In this document: in pieces, positions 37,211 through 47,000 of the stretch | Numbering within the stretch: position 1 is the stretch's first letter | Layout: every line of letters starts with the position of its first letter | Assembly (NCBI RefSeq): GCF_020080835.1 | Contig: NC_058167.1 | Span: forward strand, 6,802,459-6,866,458 | Direction of reading: 5' to 3' | DNA: 64,000 nt | Source of the DNA: Cotesia glomerata | Taxonomy: Eukaryota > Arthropoda > Insecta > Hymenoptera > Braconidae | Translations under genes and position numbers: made by a program | Notes under the pieces: generated by a model | What the model was told of the DNA's origin: nothing | What the model saw: only the letters and a program-made list of their open reading frames with translations | Database searches by the model: none

Positions 37211-38777
37211 CTATTCTTCTTCCGTAGTTGAGATGTTCTTCGGGTTCACTATTTTTACCAAATCTTCTATTTCCAGGTAGCTCATGACCCTATGTAGTTC
37301 ATGCCCTTGTAGATGGCGTAGAAACTTGACTTCTAATTCTTCTCTTGCAGTATCAATCATCTTCTTTCTTCGTAATGCCCGTTTCACTTTCTCTCTCAAC
37401 TCTTCTCTGAAGTTGTTTGTATTTCCTAACCTCTCCTCTAGGATGTTCAGGAATCCCGCGTTCCTGCAGTAGACAATCATCTGCTCCTCTGAAGCCCTCC
37501 AGATGTCGAACAAGGTTATCGACTGTTTTGTCGTAGGTGTACTCTTCATAATCTCCATTTCGTTCAGTACTTCACGTTCGTAGTCTTCGAATTTTTCCTC
37601 AACACATGCTATTTCTGATTTTAATTCTTCCACTATTTCTTTGCCTCCTGCCCACCACTTCAAAAGCCAGCATTTGATTAGGTCGCGTACTTGTGTCTGA
37701 CCGCGGGTTCCGTGGTTCTTTGTATTCCTCGGGATGCCAGAGTCGTAACCCATTGGCATGTCGGCTACTTTTCTGTGATACCTGCTGAACCGCGGGACGT
37801 ACCTTCCTTTTTTTGTCTTAGCATTGATGTCTGCTCCATTGATTAGCAATATCCTGGTTATTTCTTCATATCCTCTGTGTGTGGCCATGTGCAGTGCTGT
37901 GATGCCTTCCTCTGTGGTACACCGGTTCACTTTTGCTCCAAAGGTCAACAAAATTTTTACAATATTGAAGAGTGTTGTGTACTCATTGCTCCAGCCATCT
38001 CTTATTGCGTGGACGTAGTCTACCCGTTTGTTAAAGACCATCATCAATGGCGTAATTTCTTGGTTATCAGTGTGATTAACTCCAGCGCCCATCCGAAGTA
38101 GTTTATCCACTTTTCCCTTTTGTCTTCCTTCTACTGCGTAGAATAATGCTGTTCTTCCATTGTCGTCTTGGTTGATTGTTGATTGTTGAGCCTTCCTCCA
38201 GCAGGACGTTGAATAAGTCCCATATACCTTGCTTTGCGGCTAGGTGGATTGTTGCTTGACCTTCTCTATTTTTTGCTGATAGATCCACCCCTTGTCGGAT
38301 CATGTGGTATAACATTCTTCTGCTCGTGACTCTTACGCGTCTTGATCCAAAATCTCTGTCTATTATTAATTCGTGTATTGGCCGGTTACCACTGTCATCA
38401 TTGTCGGCATCCAGTCGTGCTCCTCGATGTATAAGAAGCCAGGCTTCCTCCATCATTTCTCGGCCTAGGGCTCTACACAAGGGCACTGTTGAATTTTTTT
38501 GATTTGCTTCATCTATTTTGGCTTCTAATCTGATTAACTCACTCAGATTAGGAGTCGATGTCTTCCTCCATTTTGCCAAGGCTTTTCCTAGAAGTGTATA
38601 TCCGTGGTTCCATTCTGGTACGTGTCCCAGGCCGTAGTCCTGCACGATGTTGGTTATTTGCCTGATGTCTTCGTCCATGACCGCTGTGATCATCCTCCTG
38701 TTTACTGCCTTGACGTCCATGGTTTCTTGTTCTATTCGTGGGTGCTTTCCAAAAAAAATTTTAGTACCTGTCAACAT
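37211..38777 (-). pseudogene. Ankyrin-repeat protein gene carried by the retroelement
   Basis: It starts 49 bp downstream of the pol stop in the same orientation. Two overlapping frames (38,777-38,103 and 38,110-37,211) together cover about 515 codons. Ankyrin-type signatures are clear: GQATIHLAAKQGIWDLFNVLLEEG, then in the second frame GITALHMATHRGYEEITRILLINGADINAKTKKG (given in part here: TALHMATHRGYEE and LLINGADINAK). The C-terminal ~150 residues are helical, rich in Glu/Lys/Arg. Ankyrin coding shifts frame near 38,170, where GATTGTT is repeated, so a small slippage insertion is the likely cause; programmed frameshifting is the alternative. Ankyrin genes are not a normal part of Ty3/gypsy elements. 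Function unknown; ankyrin proteins in viruses often meddle in host signalling, but nothing here proves that. Confidence 0.8.
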
Positions 38778-38826
38778 ATAATTTTGCGTTCTTGTTTAAT
38801 GACGGGGGTAGAAATTTATTTTGTCT

Positions 38827-41800
38827 TCATGCACAACTTATATTTAATAGCAAGTCTTCAGATTCAGAGTCTGGAGCGGTCTGCGTCAGTTTGATTTTGT
38901 CCTGGTGTACCACTCGAAGTTTCCCTCTTACATTTATTTCGACGTTATTGTTATCACAAACCTTAGTTATTTCAAATGGATCCTCATAATGGTACTTCAT
39001 CTTATCTGCCCGCGGTTCTTTTAATAGCCACACCTTCATACCTACTTTGAAAACTCTTTCCTTTGCGTTGCGGTCGTAGTATTCTTTTGATTTCCTTTTT
39101 GCGTTTTCCAAATTTGTCCTTGCCAGTCTTTGAATCGTTTCTAGCATTTCCACTAGATTAGTCAAATAGTCGTGGTAAGTTTTACCAGCTGTATCTGCTC
39201 CTAATGAAAATTCAGATGGTATGCTTGCAGTTCGCCCAAATACTAGTTCATGGGGTGTGTAATTGGTTGCTTCGTTAACTGACGTGTTATATGAGAACAT
39301 TGCGAAGTCCAGCCAGTCGTCCCACTCTCTATTTTGGTCGATGAAGGTTCTCAGGTATTCCGTTAACGAATGATGACTCCTCTCAATGGAACCGTTGCTC
39401 TGCGGGTGGTATGCGGTTGTATTAAGATGTCTGATTTTAAATAACTTACACAGGCTTTGCATCGTTTCACTCATGAAGTTCGTTCCTTTATCTGTCAGGA
39501 TCGCTTGTGGTGCTCCAAACAAACAGATGACTTTTTCCGCTAATGCCTTTGAGACGTCTCTAGCTTCTTGATGTTTCAACGGAATGGCAATGGCGAATTT
39601 TGTTCGCAAATCCTGTACTGTTAATATGTATCTATAGCCCCGTCTTGTTAATTCTCGTGGCCCATAGATATCCATAGATATTTTCTCGAAGGCTGTCTCT
39701 GGAGTATCAGTGATAACCATAGGCTTTTTTGGTTTTACACGTACTAGTTTTCGCTGTTGACAAATAAAACAAAAATAAGTCTTGATGTAGTTCCTTACAT
39801 CCTGCTGCATAGTTCTCCAGTAGAATTGGCTTCTTATGCGGCGATACGTCTTCGTCATGCCCTTGTGTCCTCCTACAGCTGATGTATGGTGATCTCTTAT
39901 TAGTGATCTTCTATTGGTAGCTTTCGGCACTTCTAATTTTCCACTGCATACAATTATTTTTATTTCCGTATTCGAAAATATCTCTCTCAATCTTGATACG
40001 TAGTATGCTTGCATCGTTTTACTGAGTAACTCGATCCCTGTAGGCATTCGTAGTGTTTTGCATTGTTTTTGTTCAGCCAGCTGTTTCAACGATGACGCGA
40101 CCGTGTCCAGCACTTCTTCATCTGTTCTACCGATGGCGTTGGCTGCATATATCATTCCAAATCCCCATCTTTTTCTTTTATTTATCATTAACACATCGCC
40201 TTTTTCTAGACTATCTTCTTGTATATTCCCCATATTTATCCACTTCATTTCTAAAAGTACATCGACTAAGTCCGAGTTTATCTCTCCATTGGCAGGTAGG
40301 AAGAATACGAAGTTGTCGTTGACATCTGTTACGTGCTGCTTGGTGTATTTTACATTTGATTTTTCTTCTGGATCGGTGCAATATCCTTCTGGCACGTTTA
40401 ACTCGCGATGCGTTGGATTTACGGTGTCGCTGTCGTCTGTACTCGTTGTTCCGGGATTTTCCGTTAATAACTGCCCCCATAGATCCCAATTCTCTACTTC
40501 CTTGTCCTGCGTTCCAGATCCTATTACTTCATCGTCATTTTCGTTAATCACTGTTTCTTCTCGTTCTGATGGCTGGAGCCTGCCTCCTTGTGTTTCCGGT
40601 GCCGAATCCGTATCTTTGTCACTTTCCGAATCTTCTAGTGGCTCGTTCATTCTATTTTTAGCTGCAGCATCTTTACTTCTTGTTTGATAATGTCGCTGCT
40701 TATGAGTGTTTTCCGGTTGCAGCCCTGGTGTTATCTTGGGTTTGTTTTTGCTTCCTTTTGGACGCCCTCTCTTTCTTTTTTCTGTTTGCATTCCCGAGGG
40801 TCTCGCCACTGCTGACGTCAGCTCCATATCTACGTGGGATTCTTTTTCGAATTCAGAATCAAATGTCAAGTCGTCGCCGGAATGCTCCCTTCTGTTCAGC
40901 ATTCGTTTTTTTCTACGTGCTCTTTTCCTTGGACCGCCCTGCTCCGTTGATGATGGTTCTGTGTTTTCCTTCCTCCCTCTTTTTGCCATGTCTACTTCTG
41001 CTAATGGCAGAAGCTGACCGTTTTCGTCTCGTACTAGGTTCCTGGAGAGCGCGTCTGCATTTGAATTGCTCTTACCTGAACGATGTACAATAGTGTAGTT
41101 ATATTCTTCCAATCGATCGACCCATCGCCGTAGATGTTCACCAGGACTCTTCGTTGACTTCAGCCACGCTAATAGTTGATGGTCAGTGACTAAAGTTAAA
41201 TTCCTGCCATAGATGTACGGCCTAAATGTTTCTATAGCGTACATTATTGCGAGTAGTTCCTTCTTCGTCACATTATAATTTCGCTCAGCTGCTGACATTG
41301 CCCTTGAAGCGTAACTTATCGCTCTATCTTCTCCAAGCTTACCTTGACTTAATATCGCTCCTACTGCATATTCTGACGCATCTGTTGTGACTATGAACGG
41401 TTTTTCGAAATCCGGATATTGTAACGTGAATCCTTCGCATAACTCCTTTTTCAATATTTTGAATGCATTTTCCTGAGCCTCCTTCCATACAAAAGGAGTG
41501 TCCTTTTTCAGCAGATCTGTTAATGATTTGACCTTTCCTGCAAAATTCTTGATGAATCTTCTGTAATAGCCGGCTAATCCCAGGAATTCTCGCACTTTCT
41601 TTTCGTTTGTTGATCTTTTGAATCTCTCTGCAGTTTCCACTTTTGTTGGGTTCGGTCTAACTCCATCTGCACTGATGATGTGACCCAGATATGTAACTTC
41701 TCGACGCAGAAATTCACACTTTGATGTTTTTAATTTCATTCCTACTTTCTTTAACCTGTCAGTAAATTTTTCGTATTTTTGGCAGTGTTCCTCCAGCGAT

Positions 41801-43452
41801 CTTCCATATATTACTCTATCGTCCATGTACACGAATAATATTTCAGCCAGTAGACCTGATAACACACACTCCATGGTGCCCTGAAATATCGGTGGAGCTC
41901 CTTTGAGTCCCATCGCCATTCTTTTATAATGATAGTGGTCCATTGGAACCGAGAATGCTGTTTTATGTTTATCTTCCTCTGCCAATGGAATCTGATGAAA
42001 TCCTGAATCAAGGTCGAAGATAGAAAAGTACGTAGCGCCGCCAAGTTGATCAAGTATGTCTCGAATATCAGGTAGTGGATATGAATTCGGAATTGTTTTA
42101 TCATTCAATTTCCGAAAATCAATCACCAGCCTCCAATTCTTTGATCCGTCGGGGTTCGGTTTCTTGGGCACGATCCATACCGGCGAACTGTATGGTGAAT
42201 CGGAAGGTTCGATTATGTCAGCGTCCAGCATGCCTTGTATTTGCGTTTTTAATTCACCTTTTAAATTATGCGGCATTCGATATTGTTTAACGTTTATTGG
42301 AATATCGTCAGTTGTCCGAATTCTGTGTGGTGGTACTTTCGCTGCTTGAAGTTTCTCCCCGGGCAGTATATATATGTCAGGCTCATACCAGATATTTTGA
42401 CGTACCATTTCTAATTCTTCTTCCTCCAGGTGTTCTGTTGGAATAATCTCAAGTATCTTGTCTGCTCGTTTTTGTCTCGTCTCCCTTTCCGCGCTCACCT
42501 CACAAACACTATATATTGTAGCTTCATTTAATTTTTCTTCAAATTTTTCGATCTCCAGGTACGGCACTGTGAATATGTGTTCTTCATCTGTTGTGTTGTA
42601 AGCATACATGCATGCTTTCCCGTTGTTGACGGCCACGACTGCGTCTCCTAAATAGACACTGGGTGCTATGTCACATCGCGGAATATACCCCTCTTTTTCA
42701 GCATTGATCACCTTGACATGTACCAGATGCACGCATCTTTTGGGTATTCTGATGATCTCTTCCTGGAATTTAAAGTTTTTACCACCAAGAGTTAAAGTTT
42801 TGTTTTTTAAGTCTATCTTCACTCCTTGATCTCCCAGGAAAGGTAATCCCTGGATTCCATCTTCTGTTAAATTGAATTCATCCCCTACGATATCGAAGGT
42901 GGTTGTTCGACCTTCGATTTCTAATTGTACTTGACCTAAACTTATTACTGCTTTTGATGTGATCCGTTGAAGTCTCATTCTTTTTGATCGATTAATTTTT
43001 ACGTTTGCTCCCAGCGTGCTGTCCTTTATAAGATTTATTTCTGCCCCAGTGTCTATTAAAAATGTTGCCCTTCCGCCGTTGACTTTTTCAGCATGAAATT
43101 TTATTTTTGTATGTACTTTTCCGTATAATTTGATATTTTTCTCTCTTACCTCGCGTTCGCTGTTTTCCGAGATTTTCGTGTCGGCCGTTTCAGCAGGGGA
43201 TATTGCTGCCCCGGCCTTCTCTAGTTTAAATGGCCTGTGTTGTACACTGTTTTTTGTAGGCCTTGATTCTGTTGACACTGTCCTTGTTGCGGTTGTCGCT
43301 GCCACTGATTCTGAGGTAGTCGCTGTTTTTGTTGCCACGATTGTTGTTGCCATTGATTTTGAGATGATTGTTGATGCTGTTGCCATCGTTTTTGTTGATA
43401 CTGCGGGCCCATTGATCCATCTCTTCGGTTGTCTGCTGGCTGTTGCTGCCAC
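38827..43452 (-). CDS. pol: Retroelement Pol: protease, RT, RNase H, insert, integrase
   Basis: A single 1,541-codon frame. The protease has FLIDTGAE at about 131-138. The reverse transcriptase (about 400-600) has VIDFRKLN, FDLDSGFHQ and the catalytic YMDD at 542-545. RNase H begins at TDASEYAVGA, about 690. The chromatin-independent integrase has an HHCC zinc domain (about 1,188-1,231, HH...GGH...CFIC) and a DD35E core (MDIYG about 1,260, TDKGTNF about 1,320, SNGSIERSH about 1,352). Between RNase H and integrase lie about 370 extra residues: basic runs (RKRARRKKR), an AT-hook (KRGRPKGSK at about 894-902), an acidic stretch, and a segment (about 1,035-1,170) that looks macro-domain-like. The frame is fully open, unlike its neighbours. 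The methionine given is only the first in frame; expression is probably by frameshift from gag. Confidence 0.95.
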   Translation of the reverse strand: MAATASRQPKRWINGPAVSTKTMATASTIISKSMATTIVATKTATTSESVAATTATRTVSTESRPTKNSVQHRPFKLEKAGAAISPAETADTKISENSEREVREKNIKLYGKVHTKIKFHAEKVNGGRATFLIDTGAEINLIKDSTLGANVKINRSKRMRLQRITSKAVISLGQVQLEIEGRTTTFDIVGDEFNLTEDGIQGLPFLGDQGVKIDLKNKTLTLGGKNFKFQEEIIRIPKRCVHLVHVKVINAEKEGYIPRCDIAPSVYLGDAVVAVNNGKACMYAYNTTDEEHIFTVPYLEIEKFEEKLNEATIYSVCEVSAERETRQKRADKILEIIPTEHLEEEELEMVRQNIWYEPDIYILPGEKLQAAKVPPHRIRTTDDIPINVKQYRMPHNLKGELKTQIQGMLDADIIEPSDSPYSSPVWIVPKKPNPDGSKNWRLVIDFRKLNDKTIPNSYPLPDIRDILDQLGGATYFSIFDLDSGFHQIPLAEEDKHKTAFSVPMDHYHYKRMAMGLKGAPPIFQGTMECVLSGLLAEILFVYMDDRVIYGRSLEEHCQKYEKFTDRLKKVGMKLKTSKCEFLRREVTYLGHIISADGVRPNPTKVETAERFKRSTNEKKVREFLGLAGYYRRFIKNFAGKVKSLTDLLKKDTPFVWKEAQENAFKILKKELCEGFTLQYPDFEKPFIVTTDASEYAVGAILSQGKLGEDRAISYASRAMSAAERNYNVTKKELLAIMYAIETFRPYIYGRNLTLVTDHQLLAWLKSTKSPGEHLRRWVDRLEEYNYTIVHRSGKSNSNADALSRNLVRDENGQLLPLAEVDMAKRGRKENTEPSSTEQGGPRKRARRKKRMLNRREHSGDDLTFDSEFEKESHVDMELTSAVARPSGMQTEKRKRGRPKGSKNKPKITPGLQPENTHKQRHYQTRSKDAAAKNRMNEPLEDSESDKDTDSAPETQGGRLQPSEREETVINENDDEVIGSGTQDKEVENWDLWGQLLTENPGTTSTDDSDTVNPTHRELNVPEGYCTDPEEKSNVKYTKQHVTDVNDNFVFFLPANGEINSDLVDVLLEMKWINMGNIQEDSLEKGDVLMINKRKRWGFGMIYAANAIGRTDEEVLDTVASSLKQLAEQKQCKTLRMPTGIELLSKTMQAYYVSRLREIFSNTEIKIIVCSGKLEVPKATNRRSLIRDHHTSAVGGHKGMTKTYRRIRSQFYWRTMQQDVRNYIKTYFCFICQQRKLVRVKPKKPMVITDTPETAFEKISMDIYGPRELTRRGYRYILTVQDLRTKFAIAIPLKHQEARDVSKALAEKVICLFGAPQAILTDKGTNFMSETMQSLCKLFKIRHLNTTAYHPQSNGSIERSHHSLTEYLRTFIDQNREWDDWLDFAMFSYNTSVNEATNYTPHELVFGRTASIPSEFSLGADTAGKTYHDYLTNLVEMLETIQRLARTNLENAKRKSKEYYDRNAKERVFKVGMKVWLLKEPRADKMKYHYEDPFEITKVCDNNNVEINVRGKLRVVHQDKIKLTQTAPDSESEDLLLNISCA

Positions 43453-44005
43453 TGATTTCTTCTGTTCTGATAATTGTTACCTCTTCCTTGTCCCCTGTAG
43501 TTACCTTGGTATCCTCGATCGACTTGATTATTATAGATGTAATAATTATTACCGTATAATCTTCTGTCGTCGAGATTACCTGCGTTGTCGCGGCTGCTGT
43601 TCCTATACAGCTGTCCGCTTCCTCGAGGATTGAATGATCCTCGCCGTGCCTGCTGTCGTCTTTCGTTTTGAAGTGGACAATTACGTATGAAATGTCCTAC
43701 CTCTCCGCATCCGTAGCATTTTGGCCCACCTTGGTCAATGTTGGCTGCATCATTTGTAACGGTGAATACCAATGGTTCTTCCCTGGTTGCCTCTTTGCTG
43801 GGCTTCTTTATTGACTCTTCGACCTGTAATTCTTCCCCTATGTTGCCAACCTGATTTTAGCGTGCTCTCTTTCTTTACGGCGAACTCTTTCCTCTCTTAG
43901 TCTGCTCATTGCATCTGTTTTCTCACTCTGGATCTCGGCTTCCAGTGCTATTTTCAACGCATCCGCGAGGTTCTTGGGTTTCTGGGTGGAGACTGCAAAT
44001 GATAA

Positions 44006-47000
44006 GAAGAAGAATATATGGCGAGGCTTTCGCCTACCTCCGAAGAGGCCGTTTCCTGGGCTCAAAAGAGCTATACACGCACGTATATTTGTCCTACTCC
44101 CACCATAACGAGAACACAGCCCAGTTCGCGGACAAGGAAAAACCGCCGTTCACTTGTGTTTATACACATTCATTGAACAGCTGCAAGAGTTGCGTATAAT
44201 TGTAAGTGTGTGCAACTCTCATCGACTCCTCTGGCAACTCATTTCCCGTAGGCACATCAAGATGTACCCACAGGATATGAGCAGTATCCAGCGGGGACCA
44301 CGGGGAGGCGGAGTCGATTGAAGACCATGTTGTTTGTGTGATGTGTTGTGTGTAACGTCTGATTTTACGTGTAAGTGTTTGCGTGTGTAGGGTGCCCGGG
44401 CACTTGTGTTATTTGTGGTCATTTTCCCTAGCTTATTCTACGTCAGTCATCCAAAGCTTTATACTGTCCTCACAATTGTGTGGAGCATATCGCTTGTGCC
44501 TAGGCGCTCCGACTCTACCTAGGTGGATGTCTGTTGAGTCTTGTCCCTAGTCGCGTTTTCATTAGCTAGCTGGGTTTGGAGTTTGCAACACATTACTACT
44601 TTACTGAAACCTTTTAAAAGCTTGAAGTTACTTTGGGATGTGGCAATCGCACGCGCAACGCTCGCCCACTCCGCGTTCCCACCCCATATGTCCTTGAGCA
44701 CCTCACGTTGAGGCTCGTACTCATGGCATTCAAGCATTAAATGCTCCACGTTGTCGACCCTTTCTCCTAACCCATTCTCTCTACACTCGTCGCAGAATTT
44801 ACTATCCGTATGTTCGTACTTGTATTGGTATTCTCTAAAGCAACCGTGGCCGGTTAGGATTTGGGTCAGCCAGAAGTTAGGGCTGATCCATTTGTTTGTT
44901 AGACGCTCTGCTACGTCTGGAAAGAAGACTTTAGTTTCGCGGCCGTTCTCTGATGTATCCCATTGTTCTTGCCACCGACGTATGGTTTCAGTTCTAAGGG
45001 TGACAAGGCGATCCTCCGCATCTGGCTGCACGGTGACGTTTCCAAGGGTAGCCTGTTTGCCGATACGGAGGCTGTATCGCGCGCACCGTTCGTCTATTAC
45101 GAGCTGAATGGGCACTGCCCCCGCGACTACGCAAATCCCCTCAAGCGAAACTGTCCTGTAGGCAGTAGTTGTTGTTATTAGCGCTTGACGCTGAAGTGCT
45201 CGAAGATGTCTCCAGTCCTCCCTATCGCAACGGTCACTCCAAGCTGCCGCCGCATATGTGACGACAGGCATAAAGAAACCCTTGTATATGGTGGACATAG
45301 CTGGGTATCGCAATCCCCATTCTGCCCGCGCAATACGCCGCATGCGCCCGAATACCCTACTTAGTTTCGCGCGCCTTGTTTTAATGTAATTTTTCACTTT
45401 GAGGCCCTCGTCGAAGTGTACCCCTAAGTATCTAACGCTCGATTTGAATTTGACTTTGGAGTCTCCTATCATTATTTTTGGTGGTTTGTTATCGTATTTG
45501 GGCTTTCTCTGTCGTCCTTTTGCTTCATAGGGGTACGGGCTCTTTTTGTCCTTACGTGGACCGCGATGTACAAATTCGTTCTTGAGGAAGATGGCTTCAG
45601 TCTTCGACTTCGACAGCTCGAGCTTTGCGGAACAGCACCATTCCAGTATATTATCTACTACTATTTGATTATTATGCTCTATTTCTTTTCTCGAAGAGCC
45701 TTCTACTAAGACGAGCAAATCGTCATCAAACGCAACAAATTTATTCCCGTGTTCTGTCAGTTCGAGTCTCTTAAGGAGATCGTCGAACATGATGTTCCAA
45801 AATAATGGTCCTAGCACTGATCCTTGCGGGCACCCTCGCGTTGGCGTTTTCGACTCGCTACCAAAACCCCATGACAGCGCGACCGATCTGTCCTCAAAGT
45901 AATTCCGAATTACCGCGTAAATGTTGCTAGGGCAGCCTCTGGCCTTGAGGCCCTCGAGTACTAACGTCCACCACACGTTGTCAAAAGCGCCAGAGATATC
46001 GAAGAGAAGTCCGACCACCAGTCTCTTCTCTGAAGAGTCTACCAATCGGCGCATCTCCACAATTGCATCTTCCGTCGACTTTTTGGCTGTGAAGCCAAAC
46101 TGTCGGCTCGAAATGTTTCCCTCCGCTAAGACTGTGGTGGTAAGTCGCTCTTTTATGAGCTTCTCGAACACCTTGCCTAAACCCGAAAGGAGGCAAATTG
46201 GCCGGTAAGATTTAGGGTCATTTGCGTTTTTGTCGGTGCTTTTAACTAACATTATGATTGCCCCCTTCTTCCACTCTTTTGGGAATGCTCCTAGCGCCAA
46301 GCAAGCATTATATAGCTCTAAAAACTGTTCGCGAAGGATAACCCCTGCGCGTTTAACTACCTCGTTTTCTATCAAGTCCGGTCCCGGGGCCTTCTTGTTT
46401 TTCAGTGTTTTTAAGACCTTGTCCAATTCGCGCGGGGTGAACGGTTCGGCGTCCGCGGTGTCAGGTAGTAAAATTGTGTTGGCTCTAATCTTTTCCTGAT
46501 CGGGGGTTTCGTTGTCCTGGTCATCGTCTACAATATGCGTCTCGAGAAAACACCTGGCTGTTTCCTTAAAGTTTTCCGTGGATGCTCCGTTACGATTTAG
46601 CGTGCGCATTGCACTTTTGACTCTAACTTTTTCTGCGCAGGTTCTGTAAATAGGACCCCACTTTTCTTGATTACCTTTCTTCGTAACGAAGTCCCGCCAG
46701 CTGCTTTCCCTCGTCCGCTTTATGTCTGTCGAGTATTGTTTCCGTAGTGTTCTGTATTTGACGCTTAGGGTATTTTTAACTAAATCGTCCCTTTCCCTTT
46801 GATATACCCGTCTGGCTTTGTTCACCAGCTTCTTCGCGCGTGTTAATTTTCTGGTCCACCATGGGTATGATTTTACATGGGTTTTCCTACGCGGAATCGC
46901 GGCTTCGCAAGCTTCTAAGATTGATTTGCCGAGTGCAGAAGCATACCTTTCCACGTCCTCAACCGATTCCACTCCAAGGCCATCAAGGTTTGTGCACGCA

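Noticed and set aside
40053..41093. Long plus-strand frames antisense to pol
   Set aside because: Shadows of the open pol frame; Ser/Leu/Phe-biased with no domain.
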